A stretch of 27,219 bases of DNA from DATLYH01 sp035575035 (lineage in GTDB: Bacteria; Planctomycetota; Planctomycetia; Gemmatales; Gemmataceae), in contig DATLYH010000286.1 in NCBI GenBank assembly GCA_035575035.1, forward strand, positions 1 through 27,219. The letters run 5' to 3'. The notes under the pieces are model-generated. The model worked only from the letters and a program-made list of their open reading frames with translations. It had not been told where the DNA came from and ran no database searches. Shown piece after piece: positions 7,155 to 14,038 of the stretch (positions within the stretch are counted from its first letter, which is position 1; each line of letters starts with the position of its first letter). A program made the translations under genes and the position numbers.

Positions 7155-7991
7155 CTACCTCAGCCACAGGTACGCCACGGGGGCGGCGAACAGGATGGCA
7201 TCGACCACATCGAGCACGCCGCCGAAGCCGGGCACCGCCTGGGAAGCATCCTTCTGGCCGCAGTCGCGCTTGATCAGCGACTCGGCCAGGTCGCCGAGCA
7301 CACCGGCGAGGCCGACGGTAATCCCGAAGCCGACCACGGCGGGGACGCCGGCCAGGAGGGGCGCCGGCCCCAGGTAGTTGATGCCGGCCGCCGCTGCCAC
7401 CGCAGTCGCCAGGCCGCCGGCCAGCCCCTCCCACGTCTTCTTGGGACTGAGCACCGGGGTCATCCGGTGCCGCCCCAGGAACCGCCCCGTGAAGTAGGCG
7501 CCGATGTCGCCGCACTTGGGGACAAAGATCGTCAGGGCCAACGCCGCCGTGCCGCGGTCGCCGCCCAGCCAGCGGAGTTGCATCAGGAAGCTCGGCAGCA
7601 GACCAACGTAGGCGGCGATCCAGACCGCCAGGGCGATCCGCACCACCGAGTAACCGGGCTCGCGAAAGACGGCCATCTCCGTCAGGAAGGCGGACACCGT
7701 CACTGCGGTGAAGGTTCCCAGCACCCAGTGCCACGGATCGCCGCCCGTCGGCAGCACATGGGCACACCAGTTCGCGACCACCAACCCCGCCACCGCCGTG
7801 TAACAAAGCCAGGCCGGCGGGCGCCGCTCCGGTCCCAGCAGCCCGAGCAACTCGAAGCAGGCAGCCAGCGACAGCCCCAGCACCACAAGGAACAGGAACG
7901 GATACCAGGGGTCCAGCCGCTGGTCGATGACCAGCACCGCAACGGCCACGGCCACCAGAACCGATCCCATCCATAGCCGGGTCCGGAGCAT
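7155..7991 (-). CDS. cdsA: Phosphatidate cytidylyltransferase (CDP-diacylglycerol synthase)
   Basis: The 278-residue integral membrane protein has about eight hydrophobic helices. It converts phosphatidic acid and CTP to CDP-diacylglycerol, the branch point of phospholipid synthesis. The family motifs are SPKKTWEGLAGG and, near the C-terminus, GDLAESLIKRDCGQKDASQAVPGFGGVLDVVD. That signature deviates from the classical pattern: the usual His of GHGG is Phe, and the Arg of DR is Val. KR, KD and the final Asp are kept. I placed the start at ATG 7991, just before the first helix. An upstream in-frame start would translate repeat DNA. A GAGG lies close upstream. It follows uppS, a widespread linkage in cell-envelope clusters, with a repeat-filled 162-bp gap. 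Confidence 0.92.
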   Translation of the reverse strand: MLRTRLWMGSVLVAVAVAVLVIDQRLDPWYPFLFLVVLGLSLAACFELLGLLGPERRPPAWLCYTAVAGLVVANWCAHVLPTGGDPWHWVLGTFTAVTVSAFLTEMAVFREPGYSVVRIALAVWIAAYVGLLPSFLMQLRWLGGDRGTAALALTIFVPKCGDIGAYFTGRFLGRHRMTPVLSPKKTWEGLAGGLATAVAAAAGINYLGPAPLLAGVPAVVGFGITVGLAGVLGDLAESLIKRDCGQKDASQAVPGFGGVLDVVDAILFAAPVAYLWLR

Positions 7992-8016
7992 ATCCTCTGC
8001 CCGATCCAAACTACCT

Positions 8017-8160
8017 GTCCGAGCCGCGAACGTTAGCGAGTGGGCCACTGCCCAGGTCCGCTCCCTGACGGTCGCGGCTCGGACCAAGGCGATGCGAATC
8101 ACCGGCCCAGGTCCGCTCCCTGACGGTCGCGGCTCGGACCAAGGCGATGCGAATCACCGG
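8017..8160. repeat. Inverted repeat plus perfect 55-bp tandem duplication at the uppS 3' end
   Basis: Bases 8051-8105 and 8106-8160 are identical 55-bp copies, head to tail. Within the first, 8055-8084 is the near-perfect reverse complement of 8017-8046 (about 25 of 30 positions), separated by 8 bp, which gives a strong hairpin. The second copy runs over the uppS stop codon (8154-8156) and supplies its last codon or two. The core CCGAGCCGCGA...GTCAGGGAG looks like a dispersed intergenic repeat rather than coding DNA. Confidence 0.9.
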
Positions 8161-8951
8161 AGAAAGTCGCCCGTGTCCGGCGCGCTGTTGAGCCCGCCGA
8201 AACGGCGCTCGCGGCCGGCGTAGTCGCGCAAGGCGGCGTGCAGCGTGGTGCGGTCGAAGTCCGGCCAGCACAGGTCGGTCACCCACAGCTCGGCGTAGGA
8301 GATTTGCCAGAGCAGGAAGTTGCTGACGCGCATCTCGCCGGCGGTGCGGATGAGCAGGTCCGGGTCGGGCATGCCGGCGGTGTACAGGGCATTGTTGATG
8401 ACCTCCTCGTCGATCTGTTCCGGTTCAAGCGCGCCGCGCCGGACCTGCTCAGCCAGCGAGCGCATGGCATCGACCAACTCAGTGCGGCCGCCGTAGTTGA
8501 TGGCCAGGCAGAGGACCATGCCGGTGTTGTCGCGGCTGAGGTTGATATTCTCGTCCAGCTCGGCCAGCACCTCGGGGGGCAGGTCGCTGCGTCGGCCGAT
8601 GGTGGTGAAGCGGATATTCTGCGCCATGATCTCGGCCCGCTCCTCGAGCAGGTAGCGGTGGAGCAGCGCCATGAGGAAGTCCAGCTCGACACGCGGCCGT
8701 TTCCAGTTCTCGACGCTGAGGCAGTACAGGGTGAGCTGGCGAATGCCGAGCCGGCAACATTCCTCGACGGTCCGGCGCACGGCCTGAGCGCCGCGGCGGT
8801 GCCCCTCGATGCGCGGCAGGCCGCGCTGCTGGGCCCAGCGGCCGTTGCCGTCCATGATAATGGCGACATGCGCCGGCAGCCGCGCCGGGTCAAGCCCGAC
8901 GGCCGCCAGGCGTTGCAGGGTTGCTGAGTCGAAGCGGGAAGCAATGCCCAT
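8154..8951 (-). CDS. uppS: Isoprenyl (undecaprenyl) diphosphate synthase
   Basis: The 265-residue cytoplasmic cis-prenyltransferase condenses isopentenyl diphosphate onto farnesyl diphosphate to make the C55 lipid carrier for peptidoglycan and LPS sugars. Visible motifs are HVAIIMDGNGRWA with catalytic Asp34, GHRRGAQAV, YCLSVENWKRP, LLIRTAGEMRVSNFLLWQ, and ELWVTDLCWPDF followed by GRERRFGG. The frame is open 32 codons further upstream, but ATG 8951 gives the usual family length. Only a weak GGAG precedes it. cdsA lies downstream on the same strand. The extreme 3' end and stop codon lie in a tandem-duplicated repeat, so the last residues may be recent. Confidence 0.95.
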   Translation of the reverse strand: MGIASRFDSATLQRLAAVGLDPARLPAHVAIIMDGNGRWAQQRGLPRIEGHRRGAQAVRRTVEECCRLGIRQLTLYCLSVENWKRPRVELDFLMALLHRYLLEERAEIMAQNIRFTTIGRRSDLPPEVLAELDENINLSRDNTGMVLCLAINYGGRTELVDAMRSLAEQVRRGALEPEQIDEEVINNALYTAGMPDPDLLIRTAGEMRVSNFLLWQISYAELWVTDLCWPDFDRTTLHAALRDYAGRERRFGGLNSAPDTGDFLR

Positions 8952-9087
8952 CTTACTGGCACTCCGGCTCAGCCCGTCGATCCGACTTGCGCGGGTTGCG
9001 TCCCAAGAGATCTCGCACCGGAACTTCACCTCCAAAGAACTTCTCATCCGCCCATCGCAACGGGGCGTACCGTTGGATCACCCAAGG

Positions 9088-9891
9088 CTATTCGGCGGAA
9101 GGTGGAGAGCCATCCTTCTGCCGCTTCAAGAAGTTCTCGATCTCTTCACGCGGGAGATGCTTGAGGATTTCCTCCGCCGACAGACCCCGCAAGATTTCCT
9201 CCGCCGACAGACCTTCCAGCCGTTCCTCGGGGGTGAGCTTATGCAGATGTTCCTTGACGTATTCCCGGCGAAAGTCGTCCATCGTCAGGGGCATGTTCAG
9301 TCCCTCCCGCTTGTATCCCGCGAACAACTGGTGGAGCAACGCACTCGTGTCTGGGGAACGCAGTTGATAATGCCTCGCTCCATAGGCCACTCGTTCCGGC
9401 ACGCCGCTAAACAGGTGCCACAATGCATTATGCTCCTCTAGCGGCACCTGTCGCAAGACTATCACCCGGATGTCGTCCGTACCCCAGCGGCAGCGATAGA
9501 CCCCTTGTTGCACCTCCTCCCAAGGCACCTGCTGCGCGAGGTTGTGTGGATACCGGGCGCAGATGGCGTAGAGCCGAAATTCCTCCTCCGGCAGCAGGTC
9601 CTTCAGCGACGGACTCACCTGCTTGCGGTAGTTGACATAATGGCCGATCAGCTCCTTCATCGCCCAGGCATCCAACGTCTCCTGATACGACTTGAACGTG
9701 ATCAAGTTGTGATTGGCCAGGTCCTCGAGGCCGTCCGGCAATCGAAAGGGAACGGTCCCAGGACCCCGGCGCACGATGACCAGGTCGAGGAGTTGTTTCT
9801 TCAGCGAGAGATCCTTCTCCTGCTCGGTGGTGTAAGGAGTGCCCATGAGGATATCCATCAAGATGAAACCAAGGAAACGATGCCAATCCAT
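9088..9891 (-). CDS. Rpn/PD-(D/E)XK-nuclease-like family protein
   Basis: The 267-residue product resembles the Rpn-like proteins multiplied in Gemmataceae and cyanobacteria. Phrases such as LLDLVIVRRG, FRLPDGLEDLANHNLITFKSYQETLDAWAMKELIGHYVNYRKQ and a run of LTPEERLEGLSAEEILRGL repeats near the C-terminus are typical of that group. Relatives are treated as PD-(D/E)XK nucleases linked to recombination or transposition. The acidic residue expected before the catalytic Lys reads Thr-Phe-Lys here, so activity is doubtful. I chose ATG 9891, with GGTGG 8 nt upstream, over a GTG at 9903 that directly follows the purA stop. It separates purA from uppS and looks like a later arrival. Placement is by memory of family wording; the function is unknown. 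Confidence 0.7.
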   Translation of the reverse strand: MDWHRFLGFILMDILMGTPYTTEQEKDLSLKKQLLDLVIVRRGPGTVPFRLPDGLEDLANHNLITFKSYQETLDAWAMKELIGHYVNYRKQVSPSLKDLLPEEEFRLYAICARYPHNLAQQVPWEEVQQGVYRCRWGTDDIRVIVLRQVPLEEHNALWHLFSGVPERVAYGARHYQLRSPDTSALLHQLFAGYKREGLNMPLTMDDFRREYVKEHLHKLTPEERLEGLSAEEILRGLSAEEILKHLPREEIENFLKRQKDGSPPSAE

Positions 9892-9903
9892 GGCATTGTC
9901 CAC

Positions 9904-11208
9904 CTAGCAAAGGATCGTCTGCTCCCGATCCGGGCCCACCGAGATGATCGAGATGGGCAGTCCGAGCAACTCGCTGAGGCGATCCACATAGCGGCGCGCA
10001 GCGGCCGGCAGGTCGGCCAGGCGGCGCGCCTTCGACAGGTCGGTCCCCCAGCCGGGCAGCGTCTCGTAGATCGGCCGGCAACGCTGCAGCACGAAACTGT
10101 CGCTGGGGAAATAGTCGATCCGCTCGCCGTCCAGCTCGTAGGCGGTGCAGATCGCCACCTCGCTGACCTCGCTGAGCACGTCGAGCAGCATCAGGGCCAG
10201 GTCGGTGGCGCCGGCCACAGCCGCGGTGTAGCGGACCGCCACGGCGTCGAACCAGCCGCAGCGCCGCGGCCGACCGGTCACCGTGCCGTATTCCCGGCCG
10301 GTCCGCCGGATGCGCTCGCCGATGCCGTCGGTGCCGTCGTTCAGCTCGGTGGGGAACGGCCCCTGGCCAACCCGCGTGGCGTAGGCCTTGATGACGCCGA
10401 CCACCCGTCCCAGGTATCGGGCCGGCACTCCCGAGCCGCTCCAGACTCCCGCGGTCGAGCTGTTCGAGCTGGTCACGTAGGGGTAAGTGCCGTGGTCCAC
10501 GTCGAGCAGGCTTCCCTGGGCCGCCTCGAAGAGGATGCGCCGGCCGTCGCGCAGGGCCTGGTGCAGCAGCCGCGTCGTGTCGGTGATGAACGGCCGCATC
10601 CGCTCCGCGTAGCCGAGGTACTCGTCGCACAGGGCGTTGGCGTTGAACAGTTGGGCGCTGACCGACAGGGCATGGAGGACGGCGTTCTTGCGTGGGACGA
10701 TGGCCCCGAGCCGCTCGCGCAGGTGCTCGGGGTGTAGCAATTCGCCGACGCGGATGGCGTTGATCCGGCCGGCCTTGTCCTGGTAGCACGGGCCGATGCC
10801 GCGCCCCGTCGTGCCGATGGCCCGAGACGATCCCTGCTCGTAGAGCTTCTCCTCCTCAAGGTGGTAGGGGAAGATGACGTGGGCATGATCGCTAACGGCC
10901 AGGTTGGCACCGACGGAAATACCGGCGGCGGTGAGCTGGTCCACCTCCTCGAGGAAGCGCGGCGGGTGGACGACGACGCCGTTGGCAATGACGGCGCGGA
11001 CCCCCGGACGAAGGATGCCGGTAGGGAGCAGGGAGAACTTGTAGGTCTGGCCGGCGTGGACGACCGTGTGGCCGGCGTTGGCCCCACCGTTGTAGCGAAC
11101 GACGACGTCGTGCTCCTCGGTGAGTAGGTCAACGATCTTACCCTTGGCCTCGTCGCCCCATTGCAGGCCGACGACACAGGTGCAGACCGGGCCCGCGCCG
11201 GGGGGCAT
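9904..11208 (-). CDS. purA: Adenylosuccinate synthetase
   Basis: The 434-residue enzyme joins IMP and aspartate with GTP hydrolysis, the first committed step to AMP. Motifs run the full family length: VVGLQWGDEAKGKIVD (P-loop and catalytic Asp), RYNGGANAGHTVV (catalytic His), GTTGRGIGPCYQDK, FEAAQGSLLDVDHGTYPYVTSSN, GVIKAYATRVGQGPFPTE, GRPRRCGWFDAVAVRY and the C-terminal ISVGPDREQTI. The frame is open 35 codons upstream of ATG 11208, but that stretch crosses a predicted terminator and does not match the family, so ATG 11208 is preferred. No clear Shine-Dalgarno is seen. The stop is followed after 12 bp by the Rpn-like gene, so the two may be co-transcribed. Confidence 0.97.
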   Translation of the reverse strand: MPPGAGPVCTCVVGLQWGDEAKGKIVDLLTEEHDVVVRYNGGANAGHTVVHAGQTYKFSLLPTGILRPGVRAVIANGVVVHPPRFLEEVDQLTAAGISVGANLAVSDHAHVIFPYHLEEEKLYEQGSSRAIGTTGRGIGPCYQDKAGRINAIRVGELLHPEHLRERLGAIVPRKNAVLHALSVSAQLFNANALCDEYLGYAERMRPFITDTTRLLHQALRDGRRILFEAAQGSLLDVDHGTYPYVTSSNSSTAGVWSGSGVPARYLGRVVGVIKAYATRVGQGPFPTELNDGTDGIGERIRRTGREYGTVTGRPRRCGWFDAVAVRYTAAVAGATDLALMLLDVLSEVSEVAICTAYELDGERIDYFPSDSFVLQRCRPIYETLPGWGTDLSKARRLADLPAAARRYVDRLSELLGLPISIISVGPDREQTILC

Positions 11209-11241
11209 CGAAGAAGTTAGCACGGCAGTACGAGGGAACAC

Positions 11242-11273
11242 AAAAAAGGCCCGCGACCCCACAGGTCTCGGGC
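11242..11273 (-). terminator. Rho-independent terminator (phosphatase gene end or purA leader)
   Basis: On the minus strand, GCCCGAGACC pairs with GGTCGCGGGC over 10 bp with one mismatch across a 5-nt loop, followed after one C by TTTTTT. It lies 72 bp beyond the phosphatase stop and 33 bp before the purA ATG. It probably ends the upstream transcript. If purA transcription starts before it, it could instead act as an attenuator. Confidence 0.72.
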
Positions 11274-11345
11274 TGCCAATGGGTTGCGCACACGTTGCGC
11301 CCCTGGATTCCACTCGTCCTTTCTAGCGGCCGGCCCCCACGCCCG

Positions 11346-12107
11346 TCAAGGCGGAATTGCAGGCCCCGGGCCAGTCGGGGGGAAGGGAGACATGCCGTTC
11401 CCTCGTTCGGTTTCCTCGGCCTCCTCCCTCCTGCTCCTTTCTTCCGCCGCGGGGGAAAGCGAAGTTGCTTCTTCCCTCTCCTTCCGCAGAGGGGATGGAG
11501 GGGGAGCGGAAGCATTCGCCTTCGCCTGCCGCCGCCAACGGGGCACGTATTTCTCCATGTAACCCAGGATGTCCCAGTGATCGCCGAGGTTGGTGTAGCC
11601 GGTCGCTTTCAGCTCGGCGATTGCTCGCTCGTTGCTCCAGCGCTCGAACTCCATGCGGTAAATGGCGGAAAAAGCGCCGGCCCGGTGGACGCCGCCGAAG
11701 CAGTGGACCAGGACAGGGCGATTGCGGGGATCAGCCATGATCTGGATGAACTTCTGCACGCCCGGCTCGGCCGGGGCCGGTTGGCCGGGCCGTCCCTCCC
11801 ATTGCCGCGGCGGGATGCGGAAATAGGCGATGCCGACGCGGTTGCAGTAGTCTTCCTCTTCCTGGTCGGGCGGCGGTTCGCCGGGGGTGTACGAGTCGCG
11901 CAGACTGATCACCGTCTTGATGCCGTAGTCGCCGATCACCCGCTGCAATCCCCTCAGGGTCATCTGCCCCGAGCGGTAGAGCACCCCTTCTCGCACCGTG
12001 CGGAAGTTGCGCGTCTCGTCCTGCCAACGGATGGCGTAGCCCAGAGGGGCGACGATCAGGACGATGACGATAAGGACCCCGAGCAGGTTCCCGACGGTTC
12101 GCGACAT
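11346..12107 (-). CDS. Membrane-anchored dual-specificity/tyrosine-type phosphatase
   Basis: The 253-residue protein has one N-terminal TM helix (about 7-26) and then a cysteine-based phosphatase domain. The P-loop is HCFGGVHRAG, with Cys136 as nucleophile and Arg142, matching HCxxGxxRxG. Upstream, GVLYRSGQ and GIKTVISLRD are typical of the dual-specificity/Siw14-like phosphatase fold. The substrate is unknown; phosphoprotein or phosphoinositol-type substrates are possible. The last 50 or so residues (from about 200) are Pro/Glu/Arg-rich low complexity, encoded by G-rich repeat DNA like family A, and are probably not part of the fold. GGAGG lies 9 nt before the ATG. A minus-strand terminator follows the gene. 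Confidence 0.82.
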   Translation of the reverse strand: MSRTVGNLLGVLIVIVLIVAPLGYAIRWQDETRNFRTVREGVLYRSGQMTLRGLQRVIGDYGIKTVISLRDSYTPGEPPPDQEEEDYCNRVGIAYFRIPPRQWEGRPGQPAPAEPGVQKFIQIMADPRNRPVLVHCFGGVHRAGAFSAIYRMEFERWSNERAIAELKATGYTNLGDHWDILGYMEKYVPRWRRQAKANASAPPPSPLRKEREEATSLSPAAEERSRREEAEETERGNGMSPFPPTGPGPAIPP

Positions 12108-12230
12108 GACGAATGGCCTCCGTGCCGGTGCGGTGCGGGCCTCGGCGAGGACCGAATGCGGCTCCGACCCGCGCGGCCGGATTCTAGCGAGTAGCCGGCG
12201 AAAGGGAAAGGCGGGTTACTGCTGCTCGCG

Positions 12231-13523
12231 CTAACGTCGTGCGGCGGGTGACGGAGGCACCGGTTGCAGCAGCCGCAGGAGCCGAACGGTGAGCCGGCCC
12301 AGGCGGTACAGCCAGTCGGTTTCCGGATGGATCGGCAGCGGCCGGCGGTCGCTCAGGTTGGGCCGAAAGACCAGCAACAGCAGCAGCGGCAGATACCACA
12401 GCACGTAGACACCGCCGCGGTCAGCGTACCAGAACTGAATGCCGATCAGTACCGCCGCCGACAGGGCGAGCACATGGGCCAGGTCCTTCGGCATCGGCCA
12501 GAACGCCGTGGCCACCACAAAGGCCAGGTAGGCGATGAACACCGGCATCCGATAGGCCCAGTGGATGTCGCTCCAGAATCCTTCGGTGCGGACCGGCTCA
12601 CGCCACGGCTGCCAGTCGGCCAGCGACAGGGCCGACTGCAAGCCGCGGACCAGCTCGTCGTTGGCCCAGATCAATCCCAGGCACACCGCCGCCGTCAAGG
12701 CGAAGGCGCCGGCGAACCGGCCGGCCCCGCGCCGCCAGTAGAAGCTCAGCCAGACGGGGAGGGTCACCAGCGGGAAGTACATGGTGGCGGCAGCCAGCCC
12801 CAGGAGCAGGCCGGCCAGTGTCGGCTTGCGGTAGCAGGCCACCGCCCAGACGGTCAGGGCCATCGGCCAGACGTAATGCCACTGGCCGATGTCCATGGCG
12901 GTGTACGGCAAGAGCAGGTAAAACGTGGCGGCGGCCATGCCGGCATGCGCGTCCTGGAAGTGCCGCCGGCCGACGACGATCAGGCCCGCGACAATCGCCA
13001 GGTGACAGACAATGGCCAGGATGCGGCGGACCCACAACGGCGCATCGGGGCCGGCGGCGGCGCGGGCGGCCGGCTGCTGCGTGAGGATGTTGACGCCCTG
13101 CTGCTGCACCTGCACCACCAAGGACGGCGCCTTCTCTAGTTGCTCGGTATGATCGCGGGGTTGGCGGACAGCGACCGCCACCAGGCAGACGAACAGCGCT
13201 CCCGCCAGCCAGGCCAGGCCGCCCAGATTCAGGTTCGGGCTGAGGGCGGGCCGGCGGACCAGGGCCAGGTCGAGCAGGCAGCGGGCCAGAAAATAACCGG
13301 AACCGGCCAACAGCCAGACGTAGGCCCACCGGTTGCCCTGCGATTCCCGCAGCAGCAGCAAACCGGGCACGAGCAGGAACAGCGAAATCACGTCAAGGTT
13401 GCGGATGCTCAGCAGGCGCGAGAATTTGAAGAACAGCGCCACCGCCAGCAGGAAGGAGAAATAAAACCAGGTGGTGGCGTTGGGCAGATTAAAGTGCAGG
13501 AAGATCGATTCGGAAGCACCCAT
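12231..13523 (-). CDS. Multi-spanning membrane protein, possibly GT-C-type glycosyltransferase
   Basis: The 430-residue protein consists of about ten or more hydrophobic helices with short loops. One longer polar loop at about 120-165 (RQPRDHTEQLEKAPS...) may be extracytoplasmic. The stretch DIGQWHYVWPMALTVWA, followed by a small-residue helix and MYFPLVTLPVW, recalls the GQWN...K.xP pattern of GT87/DUF2029 mannosyltransferases. I cannot point to the catalytic Asp motif, so this is only a suggestion. The ATG at 13523 has GGGAG 8 nt upstream. An earlier in-frame start would add six residues. A good sigma70-like promoter lies 65-92 bp upstream. The 123-bp gap before the phosphatase gene would allow co-transcription. 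Confidence 0.75.
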   Translation of the reverse strand: MGASESIFLHFNLPNATTWFYFSFLLAVALFFKFSRLLSIRNLDVISLFLLVPGLLLLRESQGNRWAYVWLLAGSGYFLARCLLDLALVRRPALSPNLNLGGLAWLAGALFVCLVAVAVRQPRDHTEQLEKAPSLVVQVQQQGVNILTQQPAARAAAGPDAPLWVRRILAIVCHLAIVAGLIVVGRRHFQDAHAGMAAATFYLLLPYTAMDIGQWHYVWPMALTVWAVACYRKPTLAGLLLGLAAATMYFPLVTLPVWLSFYWRRGAGRFAGAFALTAAVCLGLIWANDELVRGLQSALSLADWQPWREPVRTEGFWSDIHWAYRMPVFIAYLAFVVATAFWPMPKDLAHVLALSAAVLIGIQFWYADRGGVYVLWYLPLLLLLVFRPNLSDRRPLPIHPETDWLYRLGRLTVRLLRLLQPVPPSPAARR

Positions 13524-13587
13524 GGGCACCGCTCCCAGCAATCCCCCGCGAGTTTCCGCATCGTCCCTGAGCGAGGAGCAATGAGGA

Positions 13588-13615
13588 ATTATAATGATCG
13601 GCGCGAAGCTGTCAT
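13588..13615 (-). promoter_or_regulatory. Sigma70-like promoter for the membrane-protein gene
   Basis: On the minus strand, ATGACA (-35, five of six consensus bases), a 16-bp spacer and a perfect TATAAT (-10) lie upstream of the ATG at 13523. The implied leader is roughly 55-60 nt. It is the closest match to a canonical promoter seen in the window. Confidence 0.6.
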
Positions 13616-13938
13616 CTCCGTTGGCTGGGTAATGCAGGAAAGTTTATGCCGTCCATCCGGGGCGGCATAGACAGAACCGGCAAAATCGATAAGTTCGCGG
13701 TTGGCAATGGTCGGTGGTCCGCGGAGGAGCTTTCCCCGTTGCGAACTCCAAAGCCGCGCCCGCCGTCCTCGCTGCACCTCAGCAGCTGGCCACGGGCCAC
13801 CGGTTGCAACGACGATCCGTTTATCCGGTTTACTTCACTTGGTGCGGCTGCCTCATCCGACTGACGGGTCTGGATAAGTTGACCCTGCCGGCGCGGATTG
13901 CCGATGATGAGCCCGAGGAGGGACGCCGCGGCCTGCGA

Positions 13939-13966
13939 TTGCATTTCGCGGCACTTCCGCTATAGT
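13939..13966 (+). promoter_or_regulatory. Sigma70-like promoter for kdsD
   Basis: TTGCAT (-35), a 16-bp spacer and TATAGT (-10) sit about 72 bp before the kdsD ATG. They stand out from the G+C-rich surroundings. The promoter would also serve the LptA-like gene downstream. Confidence 0.55.
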
Positions 13967-14038
13967 CGCCCTGGCTTGCCGCCCCTTTGCGCTGAGGGGC
14001 CCGGTCCGGGGTCAAACTGGGTAAGCAGGGACGCGCGC

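Larger units (their letters stand above)
13524..14038. other. Divergent intergenic region with outward promoters
   Basis: These 515 bp separate the leftward membrane-protein gene from rightward kdsD. A sigma70-like promoter is visible for each side (separate entries). The middle (about 13.62-13.93 kb) is open on the minus strand for 110 codons, but the peptide has no recognisable domain or good ribosome-binding site and I do not call it. No RNA gene or tandem repeat was seen. Confidence 0.6.

Noticed and set aside
13612..13944. 110-codon minus-strand ORF in the divergent region
   Set aside because: No ribosome-binding site or domain, and it overlaps the kdsD promoter. Kept only as part of the intergenic description.
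13524..14038. Replication origin at the strand switch
   Set aside because: No DnaA-box cluster, no dnaA/dnaN neighbours; the sole consensus box is 6 kb away.
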